A stretch of 12,858 bases of DNA from Chloroflexota bacterium (GTDB lineage: Bacteria; Chloroflexota; Dehalococcoidia; SZUA-161), in the NCBI GenBank assembly GCA_016865955.1, contig VGNW01000047.1, positions 1 to 12,858 of the forward strand, written 5' to 3'. Of this stretch, positions 1-6,448 are shown piece by piece. The notes beneath the pieces were generated by a model. It searched no databases and was not told the DNA's origin. It saw only the letters and a program-made list of their open reading frames with translations. The position numbers were made by a program, and so were the translations under genes. The stretch's first letter is position 1. Each line of letters begins with the position of its first letter.

Positions 1-1
1 C

Positions 2-1318
2 AGGAATCGGGATATCTACCAGCGTCCCGTTGAAATATTGCAGAGCCTCATCCGCTTCGACACCACCAATCCGCCCGGCAACGAGGCTGAGTGCATCGCT
101 TGCATCAACACCCTTCTGAAACACGCAGGCTTCGAAACAACTATACTGGCAAAGGCAACGAACCGCACCAACCTGATTACACGGCTCAAAGGGCAGGGCA
201 GCGCACCGCCGCTTCTGCTCTACGGGCATGTGGATGTGGTCACAACCGCTGGACAGGTCTGGACACACCCTCCATTTGAGGCTAAATTGGTTGACGGCTG
301 CGTCTGGGGCAGAGGCGCCCTGGATATGAAAGGCGCCATCGCCATGATGCTCTCCGCTATCCTCAGGGCAAAGGCGGAGGGGTTCGCCCCCGCAGGCGAT
401 ATCGTGCTCGCCATTCTGAGCGATGAGGAGGCAGGCGGGGATTACGGAGCCAGATTCCTTGTAGAGAACCACCCCGAGCTATTCAAGGGCATTCGATACG
501 CCATAGGAGAATTCGGCGGCGCCAGGATTCACCTTCGGGGCAAGAAGCTCTATCCTATCATGGTCTCGGAGAAACAGATTTGCTGGATGAAAGCCACTGT
601 GCACGGTCCGGGCGGTCACGGCTCCTTCCCCATGCGCGGCGGCGCTATGGCTAAGCTAGCCCAATTGCTCCAGCGACTGGAGCAAAAACGCCTGCCGGTG
701 CATGTCACGCCCATAGCACGCCACATGATCGAGAGCATGGCATCTGCTTTCCCGTTCCCCGCCGACCTGTTCCTGCGCCAGCTTCTCAATCCCTTGATAA
801 CAGATAGATTGTTAAGACTTCTGGGCACAAAAGGAAAGGGACTGGAGCCGATGTTCCACAACACGGTCAACGCCACTATCGTTCGCGGCGGCGAGAAAAT
901 CAACGTCATCCCCAGCGAAATCCTCATCGAAATAGATGGCAGGCTGCTGCCCGGATACAAGCCCGACGATATGATGGCTGAGCTGCGTTGCATCATTGGC
1001 GAAGACGCAGCACTGGAGTTAGTACGGCACGACGCCGGCCCTGCCGAACCGGATATGGGACTATTCAACATGCTGTCAGGCATTCTGCGCGAGGCGGACC
1101 CGGGAGCCCACCCCTTCCCCACACTGCTTCCCGGCGTTACCGACGGACGACATTTCTCCCAGCTGGGCATACAGACCTACGGCTTCACCCCGATGAACTC
1201 ACCGCAAGGCGTTGACCTTCTCCAGTCAGCACACGCCGCCAACGAACGCATCCCTGTGGAATCACTGGACTTCGGCGCCAACGCAATATACAAAGCCCTG
1301 CAGCTTTATCGAGCGTAG
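2..1318 (+). CDS. M20 family zinc metallopeptidase/deacylase (ArgE/DapE/CPG2-like), 5' end outside window
   Basis: Probably a di-zinc hydrolase that cleaves an amide bond in an N-acyl amino acid or small peptide; the substrate cannot be told from sequence. The frame is open from base 2 without a stop, and the extra residues (RNRDIYQRPVEI) lead naturally into the M20 N-terminus LQSLIRFDTTNPPGNE. The gene is therefore truncated by the window edge, and the TTG at 38 is not its start. Numbering from that TTG, the metal and catalytic signatures are all present: GHVDV (H64, D66), GRGALDMKG (D96), DEEAGG (E130 catalytic, E131 metal), GEFGG (E158) and a C-terminal TDGRHF (H372). HGPGGHGSFP near 189-198 belongs to the dimerisation/lid domain. 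The visible length of 438 codons is normal for the family. The next gene starts 9 nt downstream, so the two may be co-transcribed. Family assignment is certain; the exact enzyme is not. Confidence 0.93.
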   Translation, partial: RNRDIYQRPVEILQSLIRFDTTNPPGNEAECIACINTLLKHAGFETTILAKATNRTNLITRLKGQGSAPPLLLYGHVDVVTTAGQVWTHPPFEAKLVDGCVWGRGALDMKGAIAMMLSAILRAKAEGFAPAGDIVLAILSDEEAGGDYGARFLVENHPELFKGIRYAIGEFGGARIHLRGKKLYPIMVSEKQICWMKATVHGPGGHGSFPMRGGAMAKLAQLLQRLEQKRLPVHVTPIARHMIESMASAFPFPADLFLRQLLNPLITDRLLRLLGTKGKGLEPMFHNTVNATIVRGGEKINVIPSEILIEIDGRLLPGYKPDDMMAELRCIIGEDAALELVRHDAGPAEPDMGLFNMLSGILREADPGAHPFPTLLPGVTDGRHFSQLGIQTYGFTPMNSPQGVDLLQSAHAANERIPVESLDFGANAIYKALQLYRA

Positions 1319-1327
1319 GACATTAGA

Positions 1328-2635
1328 GTGAACACTTTGAATCAAAAAATAGATATAAAAATTCTGAATCTACCCGATAACAAGGTGCAGTTTAAACTCG
1401 CCGTCTCCCCACTTCTAAAAAAATATTTTCTTAAAGACACTTCCTACGTTCAGTATGACAGCAGTATCGATATTAGTGCCGTTGGTAACAGCATCCTGGC
1501 TATACCGATAGTAGCTGCAATCGCTCCTATCGCCTGGGCGGTGGGAGCAGATGTCACCGTGCCCGAACTGGACGCTGCTTACTCAAGTTCTCTTGCCAGA
1601 GTCAGAGCCGTATATAAGGATTTCCATCCTGACTTTTCATTCTCAGGTGACATCCGGTCGCAAAAGGAAGTACTGAATAAATTCGGCGGGAGCAGAACCG
1701 CTTTGCTCTTCAGTAATGGAGTCGATTCACTGACTTCCTACTTGAAACACAAACAGAAGAAACCGGACCTGTTCTCAATATGGGGCGTTATAGATATTCC
1801 GCCCACTGAGGGTAAATTCTGGAGCAGCGTGTGGAGCGATGTAACCAATTTGGCGAATCAGGATGGAATCAGAGCCTTTCAGATTAAAACGGATGTGTAC
1901 CGGAATATAAATTACGAATTGCTGGGCAAAAAATTCGGTATCATGTGGTGGGGAAGCGCAACAGCTGGATTATTCCTGCTCGGCATGTGCGCACCCCTGA
2001 CAGCAGTCAGGAAGACAGGGACTATTATCATAGCCTCATCGTACACTAGTGATTTTAAGGAGCCATCTGCCTTTCACCCTTCAATCGACAATAATATTTC
2101 GTGGGCAGATGTAAGCGTGCTTCACGATAGTTACGAACTATCCCGACAGCAGAAACTGAAATATCTCTGCCAGAGTGAGAATCTGCCGTATCTGTCCCAT
2201 CTCAGAGTCTGCGGTGACACTGCACAAAAGACAAACTGTGGAAAGTGTGAAAAATGTTTGAGAACCATTGCGGGGCTAGCCTTAGAAGGGGTAGACCCGA
2301 ATAAATGCAATTTCGACATAGATGAAAACACATTCCCGCGCCTCAAAGACAATTTCACCAGAGGTAAATTTAAAGCGGTTTCAGACCTGTTTTACATGTG
2401 GGCCGCCATTCAAAAACACATCCCGGAACGTATCGATAGCGATATAATAGCCTCGCGGGAATTTTTCAACTGGCTGAGAGGATTCGATATATCACAATAC
2501 AGGGCAAACAGGTTGCGTCATTTCCTGTGGATGGCACGACTTCAATACAGTAACAAAAGGATAAAACCGGAAGCCCTCCTCAGAAAGATTAAGTGCTATT
2601 ACTATATAATCCTCTCCAGACTCGGGATGATTTAA
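1328..2635 (+). CDS. QueC-like PP-loop ATP-pyrophosphatase family protein, tandem copy 1 (function unknown)
   Basis: A 435-aa protein whose central part looks like an adenylating PP-loop enzyme. The motif SNGVDS (129-134) follows a hydrophobic strand (TALLF), as in ATP-pyrophosphatases. A cysteine cluster C295-x8-C304-x2-C307-x2-C310 has the spacing of the zinc site in QueC. QueC is only about 220 aa; this protein adds about 115 residues before the PP-loop and about 120 helix-rich residues after the cysteines. A block near 250-265 (HPSIDNNISWAD...VLHD) is shared almost unchanged with the next gene and is a candidate active-site region. The GTG start at 1328 has AGGA at 1317-1320, 7 nt upstream, overlapping the stop of the preceding gene. 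The PP-loop has Asn where the canonical motif has Gly, so ATP binding may be altered. The DNA is visibly richer in A+T than its neighbours. Similar long PP-loop/CxxC proteins occur in surface-polysaccharide clusters, as I recall, but no such genes are seen here. No function is assigned. Confidence 0.85.
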   Translation: MNTLNQKIDIKILNLPDNKVQFKLAVSPLLKKYFLKDTSYVQYDSSIDISAVGNSILAIPIVAAIAPIAWAVGADVTVPELDAAYSSSLARVRAVYKDFHPDFSFSGDIRSQKEVLNKFGGSRTALLFSNGVDSLTSYLKHKQKKPDLFSIWGVIDIPPTEGKFWSSVWSDVTNLANQDGIRAFQIKTDVYRNINYELLGKKFGIMWWGSATAGLFLLGMCAPLTAVRKTGTIIIASSYTSDFKEPSAFHPSIDNNISWADVSVLHDSYELSRQQKLKYLCQSENLPYLSHLRVCGDTAQKTNCGKCEKCLRTIAGLALEGVDPNKCNFDIDENTFPRLKDNFTRGKFKAVSDLFYMWAAIQKHIPERIDSDIIASREFFNWLRGFDISQYRANRLRHFLWMARLQYSNKRIKPEALLRKIKCYYYIILSRLGMI

Positions 2636-3948
2636 TGAGCACCAACGCCATTAAGAAGATAAGCGTGGACAGCCCGCATGTACTTGGCAACAAGATACAG
2701 TTCAAGATTCATGTGTCCAAACCCCTCAGGAAGTACTTCCTCAGCGATGTTTCATATGCCCAGTATGACGGCATCGACCTCAATAAGGTCGACAGCAGCA
2801 TTATTGCGATACCTATGCTTTCCATCCTCATTCCGATTGCGTGGGCTGCCGGTGCGGATGTTCACGTAGCCGAACTCGATGCCTCTTATTTGCAGTGTCT
2901 TGAGAAAGTGAAGGATGCCTATAAAAGATACCTCCCCGGTTTCTCCTTCTCCGGCAGTATTACCGCCGGGAAGGTTACCTCGAATCGGTTCGGCGGAAAA
3001 CGAAACGCCATGCTCTTCAGCGGCGGCGTAGACTCAATGACCTCGTATTTAAGGAATAGAGACTTGAAGCCCGACTTCATCTCTATCTGGGGACTCCCCG
3101 ATATCCCGCATTTCGAAGACAGGTTCTGGCATAGAATGTGGGCCGACATCCGTTCTCTGGCGAGTCTGGATGGCCTCGCAGCCTTCCAGGTTAAGACAGA
3201 CATGTATAGAAACATCAACCATGAATTGCTCTCCAGGGAATTTGGGGTTAGCTGGTTCACGGATGCCTCTTTCTCATTGTTCATGTTGAGTTTGTGCGCG
3301 CCCGTGACCGCCGTCAGGGAGATTGGGACTATCATCATTGCGGCATCGGGTTCTGAGGACTACAAAGGAAAATCCGGGTACGGGTCTCACCCCTCAATCG
3401 ACAACAATATCTCGTGGGCGGATACCAAGGTCCTACATGACGCCTTTGAACTAACGAGGCAGCAGAAGGTTGAATTTCTCTGCAAGGGACAGAACGAAAG
3501 GTACTTATCTCATTTAAGAGTCTGCTGGGATAGCGCTCTGGAGACGAATTGCGGAGATTGCGAGAAATGTATAAGGACTATCGTCAGTTTGGTCATCGAG
3601 GGAGCAGACCCCAACAAATGCAACTTCCGAGTAGACGATAAGACCTTCCCCTTCATAAGAGACTGCTTCAGCAAAGGAGTTATTTCGCTGCCTGAAGGGC
3701 AGTTGCATTACTGGAAGGGGATGCAGAAGCGTATCCCCGCGCACATCAGCAATGATATTTATGGTTCACGGAAATTCCTGGAATGGCTGAGAGGATTCGA
3801 TTTATCGCAATACAGGGTAAACAAGTTCAACAAGCTTATCTGGGATGTACGCCGCCTACTCAGTTATAAAAGAAATACCGCGCCGTCCGCTTTAAGAAAG
3901 CTTAAAGCCTACTTCTATATAGCCCTTGATAAGCTGAAGCTGATTTGA
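2635..3948 (+). CDS. QueC-like PP-loop ATP-pyrophosphatase family protein, tandem copy 2 (function unknown)
   Basis: A 437-aa paralog of the preceding gene, alignable end to end. A hand count over residues 51-200 gives 83 of 150 identical (about 55%). It has the canonical PP-loop SGGVDS at the same positions (129-134) and the same QueC-type cluster C297-x8-C306-x2-C309-x2-C312. The ATG at 2635 shares one base with the upstream TAA (TAATG), which suggests translational coupling. The frame stays open upstream to 2593, but those 14 codons lie inside copy 1 and have no counterpart at its N-terminus, so 2635 is preferred. PP-loop enzymes adenylate a carboxylate or similar group, releasing pyrophosphate, before nucleophilic attack. 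QueC does this to make a nitrile from a carboxylate and ammonia. Whether this protein makes an amide, nitrile or other product is unknown. The intact motif suggests this is the more canonical of the pair. Confidence 0.86.
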   Translation: MSTNAIKKISVDSPHVLGNKIQFKIHVSKPLRKYFLSDVSYAQYDGIDLNKVDSSIIAIPMLSILIPIAWAAGADVHVAELDASYLQCLEKVKDAYKRYLPGFSFSGSITAGKVTSNRFGGKRNAMLFSGGVDSMTSYLRNRDLKPDFISIWGLPDIPHFEDRFWHRMWADIRSLASLDGLAAFQVKTDMYRNINHELLSREFGVSWFTDASFSLFMLSLCAPVTAVREIGTIIIAASGSEDYKGKSGYGSHPSIDNNISWADTKVLHDAFELTRQQKVEFLCKGQNERYLSHLRVCWDSALETNCGDCEKCIRTIVSLVIEGADPNKCNFRVDDKTFPFIRDCFSKGVISLPEGQLHYWKGMQKRIPAHISNDIYGSRKFLEWLRGFDLSQYRVNKFNKLIWDVRRLLSYKRNTAPSALRKLKAYFYIALDKLKLI

Positions 3949-4025
3949 GCTCCACGCCCATAAACTCGCTGGGAGATCGGATCTGCAGCTTTATCAAGGG
4001 TAAAAACTCCTCTCCACTGAAAAAT

Positions 4026-4053
4026 GTAGGGGCGCAAGGCCTTGCGCCCCTAC
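4026..4053. repeat. GTAGGGGC-type perfect palindrome, copy A
   Basis: Perfect 28-bp inverted repeat: left arm gtaggggcgcaagg followed directly by its reverse complement. It shares the gtaggggc...gcccctac ends with two elements at 11387-11416 and 11511-11539, so these look like members of a REP/BIME-like intergenic family. It lies about 77 nt after the stop of PP-loop copy 2. Transcribed, it would form a strong hairpin, but no T-run follows, so it is not a classical terminator. Confidence 0.75.
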
Positions 4054-4122
4054 CCCCAAAGGAATTATAAGAAGCGAAATTCTTATGCCATTGCCACGTC
4101 CCACCTGCGATAGAGTGACGAT

Positions 4123-4150
4123 GAGATTGCTTCGCTGCGCTCGCAATGAC
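4123..4150. repeat. GATTGC...GCAATGAC dispersed-repeat-like element
   Basis: The segment has attgc (4126-4130) and gcaat (4143-4147) as short inverted arms around a ttcgctgcgctc core. On the other strand it reads gtcattgcgagcgcagcgaa followed by gcaatctc. This matches a type of short intergenic repeat I recall from many bacterial genomes. Only one copy is present in this window, so its repeat nature rests on recall. Confidence 0.4.
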
Positions 4151-4164
4151 ATGTGGTGGAGTCG

Positions 4165-4188
4165 AGGGCGACCCGACGGGTCGCCCCT
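4165..4188. repeat. GC-rich palindrome, copy B (degenerate left end)
   Basis: Inverted repeat with 10-nt arms gggcgacccg (4166-4175) and cgggtcgccc (4177-4186) around a single A. Its core is identical to the core of the element at 11511-11539, but the left end lacks the gtag and one G, so this copy is partly decayed. It sits just upstream of the trpS promoter region. Confidence 0.65.
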
Positions 4189-4196
4189 GAAAATTC

Positions 4197-4225
4197 TTGT
4201 CCTCACTCTCATTCTATGTTAAACT
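4197..4225 (+). promoter_or_regulatory. Possible sigma-70-type promoter for trpS
   Basis: TTGTCC (4197-4202), a 17-bp spacer and TAAACT (4220-4225), preceded by a TG at 4217-4218 as in an extended -10. Placement is right for a short leader before the trpS SD. No T-box or attenuator structure is evident in the roughly 20-nt leader. Confidence 0.35.
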
Positions 4226-4240
4226 CTAAAAGGTTTTTTG

Positions 4241-4246
4241 AGGAGG
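4241..4246 (+). promoter_or_regulatory. Strong Shine-Dalgarno that decides the trpS start
   Basis: A perfect AGGAGG lies 6 nt before the TTG at 4253. An alternative in-frame TTG at 4238 precedes this SD and would have no ribosome site of its own, so 4253 is the start. Confidence 0.8.
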
Positions 4247-4252
4247 AATCCG

Positions 4253-5230
4253 TTGAAAAAGGGTCGCGTCTTCTCCGGCGCCAGGCCGACGGGCAAGCAG
4301 CACATCGGCAACTATCTGGGCGCCATCCAGAATTATGTGAAGCTGCAGGAGAACTACGACTGCATCTACTGCATCGTGGACATACACGCCTTGACCACGC
4401 TCGAAGATACCCATCTGCTCAAGGCGAACACCTACGACATGATGCTCGACTGGCTGGCAGCAGGACTCGACCCGCAGAAAAGCATCCTCTTCGTCCAGTC
4501 CCATGTCCCCGAGGTAACCGAGCTGCACACCTTGCTCAGCATGGTCACCCCGCTGGGCTGGCTGCTCCGCGTCGCCACCTTCAAGGAGAAGGTCAAGATG
4601 CAGCCCCACAACGTGAACTACGGGCTGGTAGGCTATCCCGTTTTGATGACTTCGGATATTGTTCTGTATAAAGCGGACACCGTGCCCGTGGGAGAAGACC
4701 AGTTGCCTCATCTGGAGCTGGCTCGCGAGATCGTGCGCCGCTTCAATTTCATCTTCGGCGAGACCTTCATCGAGCCTCAGGCAAAGCTGACCAATTTCCC
4801 TATGGTGGTCGGCCTCGACGGCGAGAGGAAGATGAGCAAGAGCTACGATAACCAGATCGAGCTTGCCGCCACGCCCGAGGAAACCGCGGCAAAGATAATG
4901 ACCGCTTTCACCGACCCCGCACGCAAGTTCCGCAACGACCCGGGACATCCCGAGGTCTGCAATATCTACCGCCTGCACGGTTTCTATACCTCCCTGAAAA
5001 TGCCGGAGATCGGCGAGAAGTGCCGCTCCGCGCAGATAGGCTGCGTCGAATGCAAGCGACTGCTTGCCGAAAACTTAAACAAAGCTCTGGCACCCTTCCG
5101 TGAAAGAAGGGCTCAAATCGCCCAGAGGTCCGGCTATGTACAAGAGGTCATAGCCGATGGAGCCCGCCGCGCCCAGGCGCTAGCCCGCGAGACCCTCAAA
5201 GAGGTCAAGGACAAGATGGGACTGCCATGA
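4253..5230 (+). CDS. trpS: Tryptophanyl-tRNA synthetase
   Basis: Charges tRNA-Trp with tryptophan using ATP in the cytoplasm; class Ic aminoacyl-tRNA synthetase. The 325-aa product has the family's usual length. The HIGH-type motif is GKQHIGNYLGA, with HIGN at 17-20 after the typical SGARPTG. VDIHALT follows the Rossmann strand, as in bacterial TrpRS, and GYPVLMTSDIVLYKA with VGEDQLPHLELAREI are standard TrpRS blocks. The second signature, KMSKS (193-197), is intact. The start is the TTG at 4253, chosen for its SD. The stop overlaps the next gene's ATG (ATGA, 4 nt), implying co-translation with the inositol-monophosphatase-family gene. That pairing has no obvious biochemical logic. All catalytic signatures are present, so the identification is very secure. 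Confidence 0.97.
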   Translation: MKKGRVFSGARPTGKQHIGNYLGAIQNYVKLQENYDCIYCIVDIHALTTLEDTHLLKANTYDMMLDWLAAGLDPQKSILFVQSHVPEVTELHTLLSMVTPLGWLLRVATFKEKVKMQPHNVNYGLVGYPVLMTSDIVLYKADTVPVGEDQLPHLELAREIVRRFNFIFGETFIEPQAKLTNFPMVVGLDGERKMSKSYDNQIELAATPEETAAKIMTAFTDPARKFRNDPGHPEVCNIYRLHGFYTSLKMPEIGEKCRSAQIGCVECKRLLAENLNKALAPFRERRAQIAQRSGYVQEVIADGARRAQALARETLKEVKDKMGLP

Positions 5231-6030
5231 CTCTGCCTCAATCCCGAAGCGGTAGGAGCGTTATTGAGGTTGCTTCGGAAGCGGCGAGAGGGGCGGGGGA
5301 AATCCTCAAAGCCAACTTCCGTGAAAAGGTTCAGGTCAAATACAAGGGCAGAGCCAACATCGTCACCGCCGTTGACCTCAAGGCGGAAGACAGCCTCAAA
5401 TCGTTCCTGCATACCGAGTACCCCGACCACAGCATCGTCTCCGAAGAATCCGACCCAGTTAAGGGCGCTTCAAGCTATAAATGGATTCTCGACCCGCTGG
5501 ACGGCACGAACAACTACTCCTTCGGCATACCCTACTTCAGCACCGTCATCGCCCTTACCCGAGGCGATGATGTCCTGCTGGGCATCGTCTATGACCCGCT
5601 GCGCGACGAAATGTTCCACGCTCAGAAAGGCAAGGGGGCTTTCCTCAATAACTCGCCCATCTCAGTTACCAGGAAGACGAAGGTTCAGGATTCGCTCATC
5701 GGCTTGGACTTAGGCTATGTTGACGAGAAGGGCAAGAGGACTCTGAATTTGATTGCTTCACTCTGGCCCAATATGTACGCCTTCAGAATCATGGGCTCGG
5801 CGGCGCTGGGCATGGCTTATACTGCCAGCGGGAGGCTCGACCTCTATATCCATCTCCTGCTCTATCCCTGGGAGCTTGCCTGCGGCAAACTGCTGGTGAC
5901 CGAGGCCGGCGGGACGGTTAGCGACTGGGAGGACAAGCCCGTCGCAATAGGTGAAGGTTCCGTCATTGCCTCGAACAAAGCGATACACGCTGACTTTCTG
6001 CGAGTGCTGCGCGAAAAGACCTCGAATTAG
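5227..6030 (+). CDS. Inositol monophosphatase family protein (SuhB/IMPase-like sugar or nucleotide phosphatase)
   Basis: A 267-aa Mg2+-dependent, Li+-sensitive-type phosphatase fold; possible substrates include inositol-1-phosphate, histidinol phosphate or fructose-1,6-bisphosphate. Motif 1 is intact: VSEES (E73 metal ligand) and WILDPLDGTNNY (D89, D92). Motif 2 reads PWELACGKLLVTEAGG, where the family normally has W-D-x-A-A-G. The third metal-binding acidic residue is therefore Glu (E216) instead of Asp, which I checked codon by codon (tgg gag ctt). The protein has the usual length and ends normally. The ATG overlaps the trpS stop by 4 nt and lacks a strong SD of its own, so it is probably translated by coupling. 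A precise substrate cannot be assigned. The Asp-to-Glu change would likely keep metal binding but may shift specificity or rate. Confidence 0.92.
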   Translation: MTLPQSRSGRSVIEVASEAARGAGEILKANFREKVQVKYKGRANIVTAVDLKAEDSLKSFLHTEYPDHSIVSEESDPVKGASSYKWILDPLDGTNNYSFGIPYFSTVIALTRGDDVLLGIVYDPLRDEMFHAQKGKGAFLNNSPISVTRKTKVQDSLIGLDLGYVDEKGKRTLNLIASLWPNMYAFRIMGSAALGMAYTASGRLDLYIHLLLYPWELACGKLLVTEAGGTVSDWEDKPVAIGEGSVIASNKAIHADFLRVLREKTSN

Positions 6031-6094
6031 ACAAGTGGGCTTGAGCCCCTTGGCCGATACCGATAGCACACGCCACTTTAGAACCGCTGTAAAA

Positions 6095-6111
6095 CTAGGG
6101 TAAACCCCTAT
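6095..6111. promoter_or_regulatory. Short inverted repeat TAGGG-N5-CCCTA, possible operator
   Basis: The 194-bp gap between the phosphatase and the zinc-ribbon gene contains ctagggtaaacccctat, with arms taggg (6096-6100) and cccta (6106-6110). Its size and symmetry would suit a dimeric helix-turn-helix regulator. No regulator gene is adjacent, so this is only a candidate. Confidence 0.25.
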
Positions 6112-6224
6112 CCTGGCCACGCCCTTTTCAACGATTCCCCCAGCCCGAACATGAGCATTACTACGATGCGCTATGTCCTCGAAGATGTTTGAATTAAGAG
6201 CATCTGAAACGGGGAGGTAATGGG

Positions 6225-6431
6225 ATGTGGAAATTTAAAAGCTGCCCCAAATGCTACGGCGACCTATATGTCGATTGGGATATGAACGGCTGGTTCGTGG
6301 AGTGCCTCCAGTGCGGTTATATGAGCGACCTCGATAGCCTTCTGAAAGCACGGAAGGAACCTGCTGAAAAAGAAGCGAAGCTAGCTCATGTCGGACCGAA
6401 AAACATTACTGCAAATAATCACTCGCTCTGA
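6225..6431 (+). CDS. Small zinc-ribbon protein, function unknown
   Basis: A 68-aa protein with two CxxC knuckles, C7-P-K-C10 and C27-L-Q-C30-G, separated by 16 residues that include aromatic beta-hairpin sequence (YVDWDMNGWFVEC). This is a textbook single zinc ribbon. The second half is charged (KARKEPAEKEAKL) and probably unstructured. Translation is convincing: GGGGAGG at 6211-6217 stands 7 nt before the ATG. Its 3' end faces the ktrA 3' end with only 17 nt between. Such ribbons often bind nucleic acid or a protein partner, but nothing here identifies which. It is unlikely to be an ORF artefact given the SD and paired cysteines. Confidence 0.8.
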   Translation: MWKFKSCPKCYGDLYVDWDMNGWFVECLQCGYMSDLDSLLKARKEPAEKEAKLAHVGPKNITANNHSL

Positions 6432-6448
6432 TTCGCGCCGTGGAATTC

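Larger units (their letters stand above)
3949..4252. other. 304-bp gene-free spacer with palindromes and a possible gene remnant
   Basis: No credible coding region is seen. The stretch holds, in order: a short segment (3957-4000) resembling scattered pieces of the 3' end of the M20 gene; a perfect 28-bp GC-rich palindrome; a GATTGC...GCAATGAC repeat-like element; a second GC-rich palindrome; and the trpS promoter and SD. Short reading frames through it are shadows of the palindromes. Confidence 0.6.

Noticed and set aside
38..40. TTG as the start of the M20 gene
   Set aside because: The frame is open to the window edge and the upstream residues look like ordinary M20 N-terminal sequence, so the gene begins outside the window.
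616..1170. Antisense 184-aa frame in the M20 gene
   Set aside because: Low-complexity Ser/Pro/Arg-rich translation opposite a well-supported enzyme; a shadow frame.
2593..2634. Earlier start for PP-loop copy 2
   Set aside because: It would add 14 residues encoded inside copy 1, with no match at the N-terminus of copy 1; the ATG at 2635 aligns the two proteins residue for residue.
1328..3948. Annotating the pair as queC (7-cyano-7-deazaguanine synthase)
   Set aside because: The proteins are twice the length of QueC, have extra domains, and no preQ0/queuosine genes are nearby. Only the PP-loop and cysteine spacing are shared.
1328..3948. A Qat- or CBASS-type antiphage defence island
   Set aside because: No cyclase/CD-NTase, effector, TatD nuclease, ATPase or other defence partner is present next to the QueC-like genes.
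4026..4188. CRISPR array or rho-independent terminators from the palindromes
   Set aside because: The repeats are not regularly spaced with unique spacers, and no T-runs follow the hairpins.
4226..4978. Long antisense frame (250 aa) across trpS
   Set aside because: It lies fully opposite a gene with every TrpRS signature and has no recognisable family pattern or SD; it is a shadow caused by GC-rich codons.
6151..6192. 13-codon frame as a real gene
   Set aside because: There is no SD and no recognisable leader-peptide features such as runs of regulatory codons; it is kept only as a remark.
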